A stretch of 64,000 nt of DNA, taken from assembly GCF_002355595.1 (NCBI RefSeq), contig NZ_AP017422.1, positions 4,712,001 to 4,776,000 on the forward strand, in the 5' to 3' direction. The DNA is from Filimonas lacunae. Lineage in GTDB: Bacteria; Bacteroidota; Bacteroidia; Chitinophagales; Chitinophagaceae. The notes beneath the pieces were generated by a model. That model was given only the letters and a program-made list of their open reading frames with translations. It searched no databases and was not told the DNA's origin. Below are positions 1 to 9,216 of the stretch, piece after piece (within the stretch, counting starts at the first letter, position 1; every line of letters begins with the position of its first letter). Made by a program: the position numbers and the translations under genes.

Positions 1-1329
1 CATTTGTATAAGAACATTGACCTGGATGCTTTGAATCATTTAGCTTCCAAAGTAGACCTGGGCGCTGTTATGCAAAACGTAAGCAAGCTGGACGATGCAC
101 AGTTACAGGGTTTGATGAAAATGCTGAGCAGTGGCGGCGGTAAAAAGAAAAAGCCTACGCCACCTGTAGATGGTGATTTTTATGATATAGCAGGCATGCT
201 TACGCCCGAGCAAAGGGAGCTGCAACTTAAGGTGCGCAGCTTTATGGAAACAGAAGTGCAGCCTTTGGTAAATGATTATTGGCTACGCGCCGAGTTTCCT
301 TTTGAACTGATACCCAAAATGGCGCAGCTGAATATTTGCGGTGTTACTTACCAGGGCTACGGCTGCCCCGGCCTTAGCAATCTTACCGAAGGCATACTGG
401 CCATGGAAATGGCGCGGGTAGATGCTTCTGTTGCTACTTTCTTTGGCGTGCAAAACGGCCTGGCAATGGGCAGTATTTATAAGCTGGGGAGTGAGGCGCA
501 AAAGCAACAATGGTTGCCCGGTATGCAGCAAATGAAGCTGATTGGCGCTTTTGGCCTTACCGAGCCCGAAGTAGGTTCCGGCGCAGCAGGTGGCTTAACC
601 ACTACCGCCAAACGCACCGGTGATACCTGGGTGCTGAACGGACAAAAGAAATGGATAGGCAACGCCACTTTTGCCGATGTAATTGTGATATGGGCGCGGG
701 ATGTAGATGATAATAACGTAAAAGGCTTTTTAGTAAAGAAAGATACCCCTGGCCTGCATGTGGAGAAAATGATGGATAAAATGGCGTTGCGCATAGTGCA
801 GAACGGGCTCATCACACTTACCAACTGCACTGTACAGGAAGAAGACCGCCTGCAAAACGCCAACACCTTTAAAGATACTTCGGAAGTGCTGCGTATGACC
901 CGTGCCGGTGTAGCCTGGGAAGCGGTGGGCTGTGCACGTGGCGCTTACGAAAACGCACTGGCCTATACTACCCAACGCAAACAGTTTGGCAAACCTATAG
1001 CCTCCTTTCAACTGATTCAAAACCACCTGGTAGAAATGCTGAGCAACCTTACCGCCATGCAAACGATGGTGTTCAGGCTGAGCGAGTTACAGGACGAAAA
1101 CCGCCTTACCGATGAGCACGCTTCCCTGGCAAAAGTGTTTTGTACCCTGCGCACCCGCGACATTGTAAGCCGCGCCCGGGAAGTGATGGGCGGCAACGGC
1201 ATACTGCTGCAATACAATGTGGCCCGTTTTGTAGCCGATTCGGAAGCCATCTACTCTTACGAAGGCACCAAAGAGATCAATTCGCTGATTGTGGGCAGGG
1301 CCATAACAGGGCATAGCGCTTTTGTTTGA
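1..1329 (+). CDS. Acyl-CoA dehydrogenase, glutaryl-CoA dehydrogenase-like (5' end at window edge)
   Basis: Flavin-dependent acyl-CoA dehydrogenase. The frame is open to base 1; the first possible start inside the window is TTG at 4, so the true start may lie just outside. Residues ~60-440 form the complete acyl-CoA dehydrogenase fold, with FGLTEPEVGSG in the FAD/substrate region and RKQFGKPIASFQ in the C-terminal helical domain. The C-terminal YEGTKEIN carries the usual catalytic Glu position, and the tail GRAITGHSAF resembles glutaryl-CoA dehydrogenases. An unusual ~55-residue N-terminal extension ends in a GGGKKKKPTPP linker. It lies 18 bp before the AraC gene on the same strand. The ACAD family is certain; the glutaryl-CoA substrate is inference from C-terminal motifs. 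Confidence 0.88.
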   Translation, partial: HLYKNIDLDALNHLASKVDLGAVMQNVSKLDDAQLQGLMKMLSSGGGKKKKPTPPVDGDFYDIAGMLTPEQRELQLKVRSFMETEVQPLVNDYWLRAEFPFELIPKMAQLNICGVTYQGYGCPGLSNLTEGILAMEMARVDASVATFFGVQNGLAMGSIYKLGSEAQKQQWLPGMQQMKLIGAFGLTEPEVGSGAAGGLTTTAKRTGDTWVLNGQKKWIGNATFADVIVIWARDVDDNNVKGFLVKKDTPGLHVEKMMDKMALRIVQNGLITLTNCTVQEEDRLQNANTFKDTSEVLRMTRAGVAWEAVGCARGAYENALAYTTQRKQFGKPIASFQLIQNHLVEMLSNLTAMQTMVFRLSELQDENRLTDEHASLAKVFCTLRTRDIVSRAREVMGGNGILLQYNVARFVADSEAIYSYEGTKEINSLIVGRAITGHSAFV

Positions 1330-1347
1330 TTTTCATAACTTCGGGGT

Positions 1348-2265
1348 ATGGCAGTAATAGAAACACTTGACGATTTTTATAAAAGATTAGACCTCAAACC
1401 GCCTCCTTCCACCCGGTATGGTAAGGAGGCTGGTCACTTCAATGTATACCCCCGCGCCGGTATATGTCGTAGCGCTGCACCTTTAAACCGTCGCGATTTT
1501 TATAAAATATCTTTCGTCATAGGGGAAGGACGTTTTCATTTCACCGACAGAACGGTAGAAATAGATAAACCGGTGATCATTTTATCCTCTCCTAACCTGC
1601 CCTATTCCTGGGAAAAAAGCTCAGAGATACAGGAGGGTTATTTCTGCCTGTTCAACGATGCCTTTCTCGACAACCATAACAATCATAACCGTAAAGACAT
1701 CCTGCACGAATCGCCTTTATGCTCTCCTATCCTTGATCCCTTATTCTTTGTGAATGAGCAGCAACAGGAAAGACTGCATTACCTGTTTAAACTGATGCTG
1801 AGCGAGATGGATTCGGAATACCCTTATAAATACGACCTGTTGCGTCATTATTTATATGTGATGGTACACGAAACCATGAAAATGCGCAGTGCCGAAACCT
1901 GGGTAAAACACTCCAGCGGCAACGCCCGTTTAACAGCCCTGTTTATTGAATTACTGGAACGCCAGTTTCCTATTGACTCCCCGGAACATATACTGCAACT
2001 ACGCACCGCCCAGGATTTTGCTTCCCGCCTGAATGTACACGCCAACCACCTGAACAGGGCGGTAAAAGAAGTAACCGGTAAAACCACTACCGAGCATATT
2101 TCTGAACGTATTACCGTAGAAGCCCGCGCACTGCTGAAACATGCCAACTGGAGCGTGGCAGAAATAGCGTACAGCTTAGGATTTGAGTATCCTGCCTATT
2201 TTAACAATTTCTTTAAAAAACATACCAGTTCTACCCCCGGCGCTTTCCGAACATCAGATGTTTGA
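1348..2265 (+). CDS. AraC family transcriptional regulator
   Basis: DNA-binding regulator of 305 aa. The N-terminal ~190 residues look like a cupin-type effector-binding domain (RDFYKISFVIGEGRFHF). Residues ~215-303 carry the two helix-turn-helix motifs of AraC/XylS proteins: DFASRLNVHANHLNRAVK, then WSVAEIAYSLGFEYPAYFNN followed by FFKKHTSSTPGAFR. It lies 157 bp upstream of the TolC-RND-adaptor-AKR-ADH-MFS operon on the same strand and is its probable regulator (inference from adjacency and from the direct repeats at 2259-2289). The effector cannot be predicted from sequence. Confidence 0.93.
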   Translation: MAVIETLDDFYKRLDLKPPPSTRYGKEAGHFNVYPRAGICRSAAPLNRRDFYKISFVIGEGRFHFTDRTVEIDKPVIILSSPNLPYSWEKSSEIQEGYFCLFNDAFLDNHNNHNRKDILHESPLCSPILDPLFFVNEQQQERLHYLFKLMLSEMDSEYPYKYDLLRHYLYVMVHETMKMRSAETWVKHSSGNARLTALFIELLERQFPIDSPEHILQLRTAQDFASRLNVHANHLNRAVKEVTGKTTTEHISERITVEARALLKHANWSVAEIAYSLGFEYPAYFNNFFKKHTSSTPGAFRTSDV

Positions 2266-2289
2266 AAAATACAAGTAATTGTTTGAAAA
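2259..2289 (+). promoter_or_regulatory. Pair of direct repeats, candidate AraC-type operator
   Basis: The 10-mer TGTTTGAAAA occurs at 2259-2268 and again at 2280-2289, exactly 21 bp apart in the same orientation. The first copy overlaps the stop codon of the AraC gene. Two direct half-sites spaced two helical turns apart are the classic arrangement for AraC-family dimers. The location, upstream of the efflux operon that begins at 2423, fits. Function is inferred. Confidence 0.45.
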
Positions 2290-2422
2290 GTGAAAGCGCC
2301 GCTTCTGCTAACCTGTCTATTTTTACAGTCTCAACACTGCCTGCTGAGTAGAATTGCACGATTCTCTGCCATAAGGAAAGAACAGACACTATAGATAGAT
2401 TAACAGAAGAAAGAACCAAATC

Positions 2423-3823
2423 ATGTTTAAAAAAACAGCACTCACCCTGCTTATCACAGGAGGTGTTTTACATGGCAGTGTGCATGCACAACAGGCGCTT
2501 ACGTTAAAGCAGGCTGTTGAAACAGCGCTGGCCAATTACGGCTCCATCAAGGCAAAGCAAGCGTATGCCCGTGCTTCGGAAGCTTCGGTAACGCAAAGTA
2601 AGCGGGAGTACTTGCCAGACCTCAACCTTTCCGCACAGCAGGATTACGGAACCGTGAATGGTTTAAATGGCCCATCGTATGGCTACAGAGGTTTAAGCAC
2701 TGCAGCATCGGGTCCCTCCCTACCCTCACAAAACTGGAATGCGGCCTTTGGTGCCTTGTACCTGGCCAACATCAGTTGGGATTTCTATTCTTTTGGCAAG
2801 GCCAAAGAAAAGATCAACGTGGCTAAATCCACCCTGGCACGTGACAAAAGCGACTTGAACCAGGAAATGTTCCAGCACGAAGTAAAGGTGGCGGCTGCTT
2901 ACCTGAACCTGCTGGCCACACAGCGTCTGGTGCGCTCGTGGCAAAACAACCTGGACAGGGCTACCCGGCTGCGTGAAGTAGTAGTTGCCCGCGCGTTGAA
3001 TGGCTTAATTGCCGGCGTGGATTCGTCGCAGGCAAATGCCGAACTATCCAGCGCCCGCATTACCCTTACCAAAGCCAGAGATGCCGAGCAGGAGCAAAGC
3101 AATCAGCTGGCGGTGTTAATGGGCGTGCCTTCGCAGGAGTTTGCACTGGACACAGTGTTCATTAACAAAGTACCTACCGGCGCTTACGACACAGCAAGCA
3201 GTGTGCAGCAACACCCTTTGCTGCAGTACTATCAAAGCCGCATTGCATTAAGCAACCAGCAGGCTAAGTACTATCACAAATTCAATTACCCCACCTTCTC
3301 TGCATTTGGTTTAATTCAGGGTCGCGGATCGGGCTTTGACTGGAACTATGGCCAGTTAGGTTCTAACCTCGACCACTATACATCCAATTACTGGGATGGC
3401 GTACAAAGCATGCGCGGCAACTACCTGGTAGGCCTGGGCATGATATGGAACCTTACCACTCCCCTGCGTATTAAGCAGCAGGTAAGTGCACAAAAAGCCA
3501 CTTCACTGGGTTTACAAGCCGAATACACCCTGGCCGACCAACAGCTGAAAGCACAGCTGGCACTGGCGGGCAATAAAATGAAGAATGCTTTATCCAACTA
3601 CGCCGAAGCTCCTATACAGGTAAAATCTGCATCTGACGCTTATCATCAGAAAGAGGTTTTATACACAAACGGACTCAGCAATATAGTAGAGGTTACACAG
3701 GCATTATACCTGGTTAACCGCAGCGAAACAGACCGCGACATCGCCTATACCAATGTATGGCAGGCATTGTTGCTGAAAGCAGCGGCCAGTGGCAATTTCG
3801 ACCTGTTCCTCAATGAATTTTAA
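2423..3823 (+). CDS. TolC family outer-membrane efflux protein
   Basis: Outer-membrane channel component of a tripartite RND pump, 466 aa. A Sec signal peptide (about residues 1-22, ending VHA) precedes the two OEP repeats. The first begins LTLKQAVETALANYGSIKAK and has long coiled-coil helices (QEMFQHEVKVAAAYLNLLATQRLV); the second ends in YTNGLSNIVEVTQALYLV. No lipobox Cys is present, unlike the NodT-type partner of the second RND system at 24643. It is first in the operon with the permease 17 bp downstream. Length and helical pattern fit TolC proteins; the substrate is unknown. Confidence 0.92.
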   Translation: MFKKTALTLLITGGVLHGSVHAQQALTLKQAVETALANYGSIKAKQAYARASEASVTQSKREYLPDLNLSAQQDYGTVNGLNGPSYGYRGLSTAASGPSLPSQNWNAAFGALYLANISWDFYSFGKAKEKINVAKSTLARDKSDLNQEMFQHEVKVAAAYLNLLATQRLVRSWQNNLDRATRLREVVVARALNGLIAGVDSSQANAELSSARITLTKARDAEQEQSNQLAVLMGVPSQEFALDTVFINKVPTGAYDTASSVQQHPLLQYYQSRIALSNQQAKYYHKFNYPTFSAFGLIQGRGSGFDWNYGQLGSNLDHYTSNYWDGVQSMRGNYLVGLGMIWNLTTPLRIKQQVSAQKATSLGLQAEYTLADQQLKAQLALAGNKMKNALSNYAEAPIQVKSASDAYHQKEVLYTNGLSNIVEVTQALYLVNRSETDRDIAYTNVWQALLLKAAASGNFDLFLNEF

Positions 3824-3840
3824 CCGAAGCAAACCAAGAT

Positions 3841-6800
3841 ATGAACCTGATTAAATTAGCCTTACGCAAGCCTATTACCATATTGGTATTAGTGGCCGGG
3901 TTATTCTTCTTCGGCATTAAAGCTGTCACTACTATTAAAATTGACATCTTTCCCAAGCTGGATATGCCCGTGATATATGTTTCGCACCCCTTCGGTGGTT
4001 ATACGCCTTCTCAAATGGAAGCGTTCTTTGCGAAGCAGTATATCAACATCTTCCTATTCGTAAATGGCGTAAAATCCATCGAAACCAAAAACATTCAAGG
4101 CCTTACCCTGATGAAAATCAACTTCTACCCCGGCACCAACATGGCGCAGGCGGCAGCAGAAGTAAGTGCTTTCAGTAACCGTATACAAGCCTCCTTTCCC
4201 CCGGGCAGTAACCCGCCGTTCATTATCCGTTTCGATGCCTCTACCCTGCCTGTAGGCCAGCTGGTATTGAGCAGCGACAAACGCACGAACAACGAGTTGC
4301 TGGATATGGCCAACGTGTATGTTCGTTCTTCCTTTACCACCATCCCCGGCCTGGTGTCATCACCACCCTTTGGTGGTAACGTGCGTACTGTAATTATTAA
4401 AGCCGATCCGGAATTACTGCGCGCCCATAACATGACACCCGATCAGCTGGTAGAAGCCATGCGCTTAAACAACCAGACCAATCCATCGGGTAACGTGCGT
4501 ATAGAAGATAAAAACTACATCACCCCCATTAACACCACCATTAAAGAAGTAAAGGATTTTGAAAACATTCCTTTGTTCAAGAATGGTGTACAAAACCTGT
4601 ATCTGCGCGATGTGGCTACCGTAGAAGACGGGGCAGATATTTCGCAGGGTTATGCACTGGTAAATGGTAAACGCAGCGTATACTTAAGCATTGCCAAAAG
4701 TGCCGATGCCAGTACCTGGGAAGTGGTGCAGAACCTGAAAAAGAGCATTCCCAAAATGCAGGCGCAGTTACCGGAAGATGTAAAACTGAGCTATGAATTT
4801 GACCAGAGCACTTACGTGATCAACTCCGTAAAAAGCCTGTTAACGGAAGGTGCTATCGGCGCCATCCTTACCGGTTTAATGGTATTGATGTTCCTGGGCG
4901 ATGCACGCGGTGCGTTGATTGTAATTTTAACCATTCCTACTTCTATTATCTCTGCCGTATTATTCCTGAACCTGTTTGGCCAAACCATTAACATTATGAC
5001 GTTGAGCGGTCTGGCACTGGCTATTGGTATATTGGTGGATGAGAGTACGGTAACGATAGAAAACATACACCAGCACCTGGATATGGGCAAGCCTAAAGCG
5101 CTGGCCATATGGGATGCGTGTAAAGAAATTGCCTTCCCCAAACTGTTGATCCTGTTTTGTATCCTGGCGGTGTTTGCACCAGCGTTTACCATGGGTGGTA
5201 TCCCAGGTTCCCTGTTCCTACCGCTGGCACTGGCCATCGGCTTTAGCATGATCATCTCTTACTTCCTGGCACAAACATTTGTACCGGTAATGGCCAACTG
5301 GATTATGAAGGTAAAACACCATCACAAACCAGACGGCAAGCGCTTTACCGATTCAGAAGAGTTTGCGGCTACCGGCCTGCCTGTGGAAAGCGAGCAGGAT
5401 ACCTGGAACCAGAAGCACGGTATGGCAGAAAGAGAAGACACCAACAACGATGGCAAAATAACCACCTTCGATAAAATCAGGAACCGTTACCTGCGCTTTA
5501 TTGACAGGATGATGCCTTTCCGCGTTCCTATTGTTATCGTGTATATCCTGGCAGTATGTGGCCTTACCGCCTTACTGTTGTCCAGCATTGGCCGCGATGT
5601 ATTACCGAAGGTAAACGGCAGCCAGTTTCAGGTACGTTTGCGTGAACCGGATGGTACACGTATGGAGAATACAGAAAAGAAAACCATTGCCCTGGTAGAT
5701 GCTATCAACGGTATTGTAGGAAAAGAAAACGTAGCCATTACCTCGGCTTATGTAGGTATGCACCCGCAACAGTTTTCTATCAACCCTATCTTCCTGTGGA
5801 TGGCCGGCCCGCACGAAGCCGTGTTACAGGTAGCTTTAAAAGAAGAATATAAAACCAACCTGGACGAGCTGAAAGATAAAATAAGGGCACAGGCACAGAA
5901 AATTGCCCCTGAAATGAAATTATCTTTCGAGCCTATTGAGTTAACAGATAAAATATTAAGCCAGGGTTCTCCTACGCCTGTAGAAATACGCTTTTCCGGT
6001 CGTAACAAAAAGCAGAGCGAAGAGTATGCACAAAGACTGATAGGCCGTTTACAGAACATACCTTTCCTGCGCGATGTGCAATTGGGACAGGCTACACATT
6101 ACCCTTCGCTGAACATTAATGTAGACAGGGTGCGCGCAGCGCAGCTGGGTGTGGATATGAGCGACGTATCACGTTCTATCATCGCTTCTACTTCTTCTTC
6201 CCGTTTTACAGAGAAGAACATATGGGTGGATGAAAAATCGAACTACAGCTATAACGTACAGGTGCTGGTTCCGGAAAACAAGATGGCGAGCGAAGCGGAT
6301 ATCTCAGAAATTCCGTTACTGAGAAACTCCTCCCGCCCCGTATTAGGAGATGTGGCCACTATTACCAAAGGCACCACCTTTGGCGAAGCCGATAACCTGG
6401 GGGCTATGCCTACTTTAACCGTTACCGCTAACCTAAACAATGTAGACTTAGGGAAAGCATCCGGCGAAGTGAAAAAGGCTATTGCCTCACTGGGCGAATT
6501 GCCACGTGGTTTGAATGTAGATATCATTGGCTTGAGCGATACCCTTACCGATACACTGGACAGCCTGCAAAATGGTTTGATAGTAGCTATTGTGGTGATA
6601 TTCCTGATGCTGGCAGCCAACTTCCAGTCGTTTAAAGTATCAGCGGTAGTATTGGGTACGGTGCCTGCGGTGTTGTTAGGTTCACTGGGCCTGTTAATGA
6701 TAGCCGGATCTACCTTAAACCTGCAGTCTTACATGGGTATGATTATGTCGGTGGGTGTATCCATATCCAATGCGGTACTGCTTATTACCAATGCCGAGCA

Positions 6801-7122
6801 ATTGCGCCTGCATAGCGGCAACTCCATTACTGCCGCCAAAGAAGCAGCAGCACTGCGGTTACGCCCTATTGTGATGACAGCAGTAGCCATGGTGGTGGGT
6901 ATGATTCCTATGGCCAGCGGCCTGGGTGAAGCCGGCGACCAAAGCTCTCCGTTAGGACGGGCCGTAATTGGTGGCCTGATTGCCAGTACCTTTGCCGCAT
7001 TATTTATATTGCCCTTATTATTTGCCTCTGTACAGAAGAAAACATCTATTGTTTCTGTATCGCTGGATCCTGAAGACAAAGAAAGTAAACACTACATACC
7101 TGATATATATGAACAAGCTTAA
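3841..7122 (+). CDS. RND efflux transporter permease with an EF-hand-like loop
   Basis: Inner-membrane proton-driven RND pump of 1093 aa, AcrB/MdtB/CzcA superfamily. The N-terminal transmembrane helix (PITILVLVAGLFFFG) is followed by a porter domain, TM2-6, a second porter domain and TM8-12. The proton-relay pair in TM4 is D400-E401 (GILVDEST), where typical HAE-1 pumps have Asp-Asp. The cytoplasmic linker after TM6 is longer than usual and contains a full EF-hand-like 12-residue loop at residues 533-544, with D533, N535, D537, G538, I540 and D544 in the canonical positions. The 3' end overlaps the adaptor gene by 14 bp, indicating translational coupling. Substrate class (drug versus metal) is undetermined. 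Confidence 0.93.
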   Translation: MNLIKLALRKPITILVLVAGLFFFGIKAVTTIKIDIFPKLDMPVIYVSHPFGGYTPSQMEAFFAKQYINIFLFVNGVKSIETKNIQGLTLMKINFYPGTNMAQAAAEVSAFSNRIQASFPPGSNPPFIIRFDASTLPVGQLVLSSDKRTNNELLDMANVYVRSSFTTIPGLVSSPPFGGNVRTVIIKADPELLRAHNMTPDQLVEAMRLNNQTNPSGNVRIEDKNYITPINTTIKEVKDFENIPLFKNGVQNLYLRDVATVEDGADISQGYALVNGKRSVYLSIAKSADASTWEVVQNLKKSIPKMQAQLPEDVKLSYEFDQSTYVINSVKSLLTEGAIGAILTGLMVLMFLGDARGALIVILTIPTSIISAVLFLNLFGQTINIMTLSGLALAIGILVDESTVTIENIHQHLDMGKPKALAIWDACKEIAFPKLLILFCILAVFAPAFTMGGIPGSLFLPLALAIGFSMIISYFLAQTFVPVMANWIMKVKHHHKPDGKRFTDSEEFAATGLPVESEQDTWNQKHGMAEREDTNNDGKITTFDKIRNRYLRFIDRMMPFRVPIVIVYILAVCGLTALLLSSIGRDVLPKVNGSQFQVRLREPDGTRMENTEKKTIALVDAINGIVGKENVAITSAYVGMHPQQFSINPIFLWMAGPHEAVLQVALKEEYKTNLDELKDKIRAQAQKIAPEMKLSFEPIELTDKILSQGSPTPVEIRFSGRNKKQSEEYAQRLIGRLQNIPFLRDVQLGQATHYPSLNINVDRVRAAQLGVDMSDVSRSIIASTSSSRFTEKNIWVDEKSNYSYNVQVLVPENKMASEADISEIPLLRNSSRPVLGDVATITKGTTFGEADNLGAMPTLTVTANLNNVDLGKASGEVKKAIASLGELPRGLNVDIIGLSDTLTDTLDSLQNGLIVAIVVIFLMLAANFQSFKVSAVVLGTVPAVLLGSLGLLMIAGSTLNLQSYMGMIMSVGVSISNAVLLITNAEQLRLHSGNSITAAKEAAALRLRPIVMTAVAMVVGMIPMASGLGEAGDQSSPLGRAVIGGLIASTFAALFILPLLFASVQKKTSIVSVSLDPEDKESKHYIPDIYEQA

Positions 7123-8245
7123 ACATAACACAACCATATTATTTGCAGGCTTTGCGGCCCTGCTGGGTACTGCCACCATTACCGGATGCGGATCATCGGA
7201 AGGCAAAACAGAAGCGAAAAAAGAAACCACAGAAGCGGTTGCTCCTGCACTGGAAACCATTTCGCTGAGCAAAGACAAACTGTCTTCTATATTTACTTCC
7301 CCTGCTGAGCTAATCGCTTACCAGCAAGTGGATATCTACGCTAAAGAAGCCGCCTTTGTAAAAAAGATGAATGTAGATGTAGGTACAGAAGTATCGGCCG
7401 GCCAGTTATTAACCCAGCTGGAAGCGCCGGAACTCACTTCGCGCATAGCAGCTGCCGAAAGCAGGCTGAAATCGCAGGAAGCCATTTACCTGGCCAGTAA
7501 AGCCAATTACGACCGTTTGTATAAAACCAGTCTCACCCCGGGCACCGTTTCTCCCAACGACCTGGACCAGGCACTGGCCCGTATGAAAGCAGATGAAGCG
7601 CAACTGGAAGCAGCCAAAGCCGCCAACAAAGAAGTAACCATCATACGCGACTACCTGGAAATACGCGCTCCCTTCAGCGGCGTAATCAGTGCCCGTAATG
7701 TAAACACAGGCGCGTACGTAGGTCCCTCTGGCAAAGGCTCTGAGTTACCTCTGTTCACCCTGCAGGAGCAGAAACATTTAAGGCTGGTAATTTCAGTACC
7801 GGAATTATATACCAGCTACCTGAGCCATAAAAACGAGGTAGAGTTTAGTGTTAAATCACTGGCCAATCAAACGTTTAAAGGTTCAGTAAAACGTTTATCC
7901 GGCGCATTAGACACCCGCCTGCGCGCAGAACGCATTGAGGTGGATGTGATCAACGATAACAAAAAGCTACTACCAGGTATGATTGCCGAAGTGCACATTC
8001 CTATGCCTGCACAGGATAGCTCACTGGTGGTACCTAAATCCACTGTGCTCAACAGCACTACCGGTGTATTTGTCATTCGTGTGAACAATAATAAAGCAGA
8101 ATGGGTTACTGTACAGAAAGGTCGTGAAGCAGATGGTAAAGTAGAAATCTTTGGCAAGCTTACACCCGGCGATAACCTGATAGCCAACGCTACAGAAGAA
8201 GTACGTGACGGTTCTACCATAAAAACCACACCAAAGAAAAATTAA
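7109..8245 (+). CDS. RND efflux periplasmic adaptor (membrane fusion lipoprotein)
   Basis: Membrane-fusion subunit linking the permease at 3841 to the TolC protein at 2423; 378 aa from ATG 7109. The frame is open further upstream, but this start gives a lipoprotein signal (MNKLKHNTT, hydrophobic core, TITGCGSS). The biotinyl-lipoyl half-motifs (IYAKEAAFVKKMNVDVGTEV and IRAPFSGVIS) flank a coiled-coil hairpin at ~95-165, followed by beta-barrel and membrane-proximal domains. Gene order TolC-permease-adaptor differs from the common adaptor-permease-TolC order. It overlaps the permease gene by 14 bp and ends 1 bp before the aldo/keto reductase start. Confidence 0.92.
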   Translation: MNKLKHNTTILFAGFAALLGTATITGCGSSEGKTEAKKETTEAVAPALETISLSKDKLSSIFTSPAELIAYQQVDIYAKEAAFVKKMNVDVGTEVSAGQLLTQLEAPELTSRIAAAESRLKSQEAIYLASKANYDRLYKTSLTPGTVSPNDLDQALARMKADEAQLEAAKAANKEVTIIRDYLEIRAPFSGVISARNVNTGAYVGPSGKGSELPLFTLQEQKHLRLVISVPELYTSYLSHKNEVEFSVKSLANQTFKGSVKRLSGALDTRLRAERIEVDVINDNKKLLPGMIAEVHIPMPAQDSSLVVPKSTVLNSTTGVFVIRVNNNKAEWVTVQKGREADGKVEIFGKLTPGDNLIANATEEVRDGSTIKTTPKKN

Positions 8246-8246
8246 T

Positions 8247-9203
8247 ATGGAAAAAAGACAGTTAGGCGCAAGCGATCTGTACGTAGCGCCCTTAACCTTA
8301 GGCTGCAACGTTTTCGGATGGACGATCAACGAACAACAGTCTTTTGAAATTCTGGACGGCTTTGTTGCAGCAGGTTGTAACCTGCTGGACACAGCCGATG
8401 TATATTCCCGCTGGAAGCCCGGTAACACCGGGGGCGAATCGGAAACCATTATTGGCAACTGGTTAAAGCAACGTGGCAACCGCAGCAAAGTGATAGTGGC
8501 CACCAAAGTAGGCGCTGATATGGGCCAGGGTAAAAAAGACCTGAGCAAAGCCTATATACTGAAAGCAGTGGAAGCCTCTTTACAACGCTTACAGACAGAC
8601 TATATAGATTTATACCAGACGCACTGGGATGACGACACCCATCTTCCTGTGGAAGAAACGCTGGAAGCATACCAACAGCTGGTGAAGGAAGGAAAAGTAC
8701 GATGGATTGGTGCCAGCAACCTTTCTACAGAAAGGCTGCTGGCTTCCTTAGAAGCAAGTAAAAAACACGGTTACCCCGCCTACCAGACCTTTCAGCCGGA
8801 ATACAACCTGTATGCCCGTGAAGGGTTTGAAAAAGAAATGGAAGGCATCTGCCTGGAAAACAGGCTGGGCGTTATCAGCTATTTTTCACTGGCAGCCGGC
8901 TTTCTTACCGGTAAATACCGCAGCGAAAGCGATCTTGGCAAAAGTGTGCGTGGCGGCGGCATGAATAAATACCTCAATCCAAGAGGATTGGAAATACTGG
9001 ATGCTTTAGACACGGTAGCAGCGCAGCACCAAACCACGCCGGCCACCGTGGCCCTCGCATGGTTAATGGCCCGCCCTTCTGTTACAGCACCTATAGCCAG
9101 CGCCACCAGCTTAACACAACTGGACTCATTAACCAAAGCAGTTTCTTTAAAATTAAATGACGAAGCCATTGCACTGCTTAACAAAGCAAGCAACTGGCAA
9201 TAA
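8247..9203 (+). CDS. Aldo/keto reductase
   Basis: NADPH-dependent carbonyl reductase with a TIM barrel, 318 aa. The AKR tetrad is complete: D48, Y53, K87 and H126 (LLDTADVY, VATKVG, YQTHWDD). The C-terminal cofactor region (PIASATSLTQLDSL) resembles the AKR11/AKR12 general-stress group. It starts 1 bp after the adaptor stop and is followed 13 bp later by an alcohol dehydrogenase, so it is almost certainly co-transcribed with the pump. Likely role is reduction of reactive aldehydes or ketones (inference from context). Confidence 0.93.
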   Translation: MEKRQLGASDLYVAPLTLGCNVFGWTINEQQSFEILDGFVAAGCNLLDTADVYSRWKPGNTGGESETIIGNWLKQRGNRSKVIVATKVGADMGQGKKDLSKAYILKAVEASLQRLQTDYIDLYQTHWDDDTHLPVEETLEAYQQLVKEGKVRWIGASNLSTERLLASLEASKKHGYPAYQTFQPEYNLYAREGFEKEMEGICLENRLGVISYFSLAAGFLTGKYRSESDLGKSVRGGGMNKYLNPRGLEILDALDTVAAQHQTTPATVALAWLMARPSVTAPIASATSLTQLDSLTKAVSLKLNDEAIALLNKASNWQ

Positions 9204-9216
9204 CCATTACCCCGTT

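Noticed and set aside
8021-8548. 175-aa minus-strand ORF across the adaptor/AKR junction
   Set aside because: Overlaps two convincing genes on the opposite strand and has no family features.
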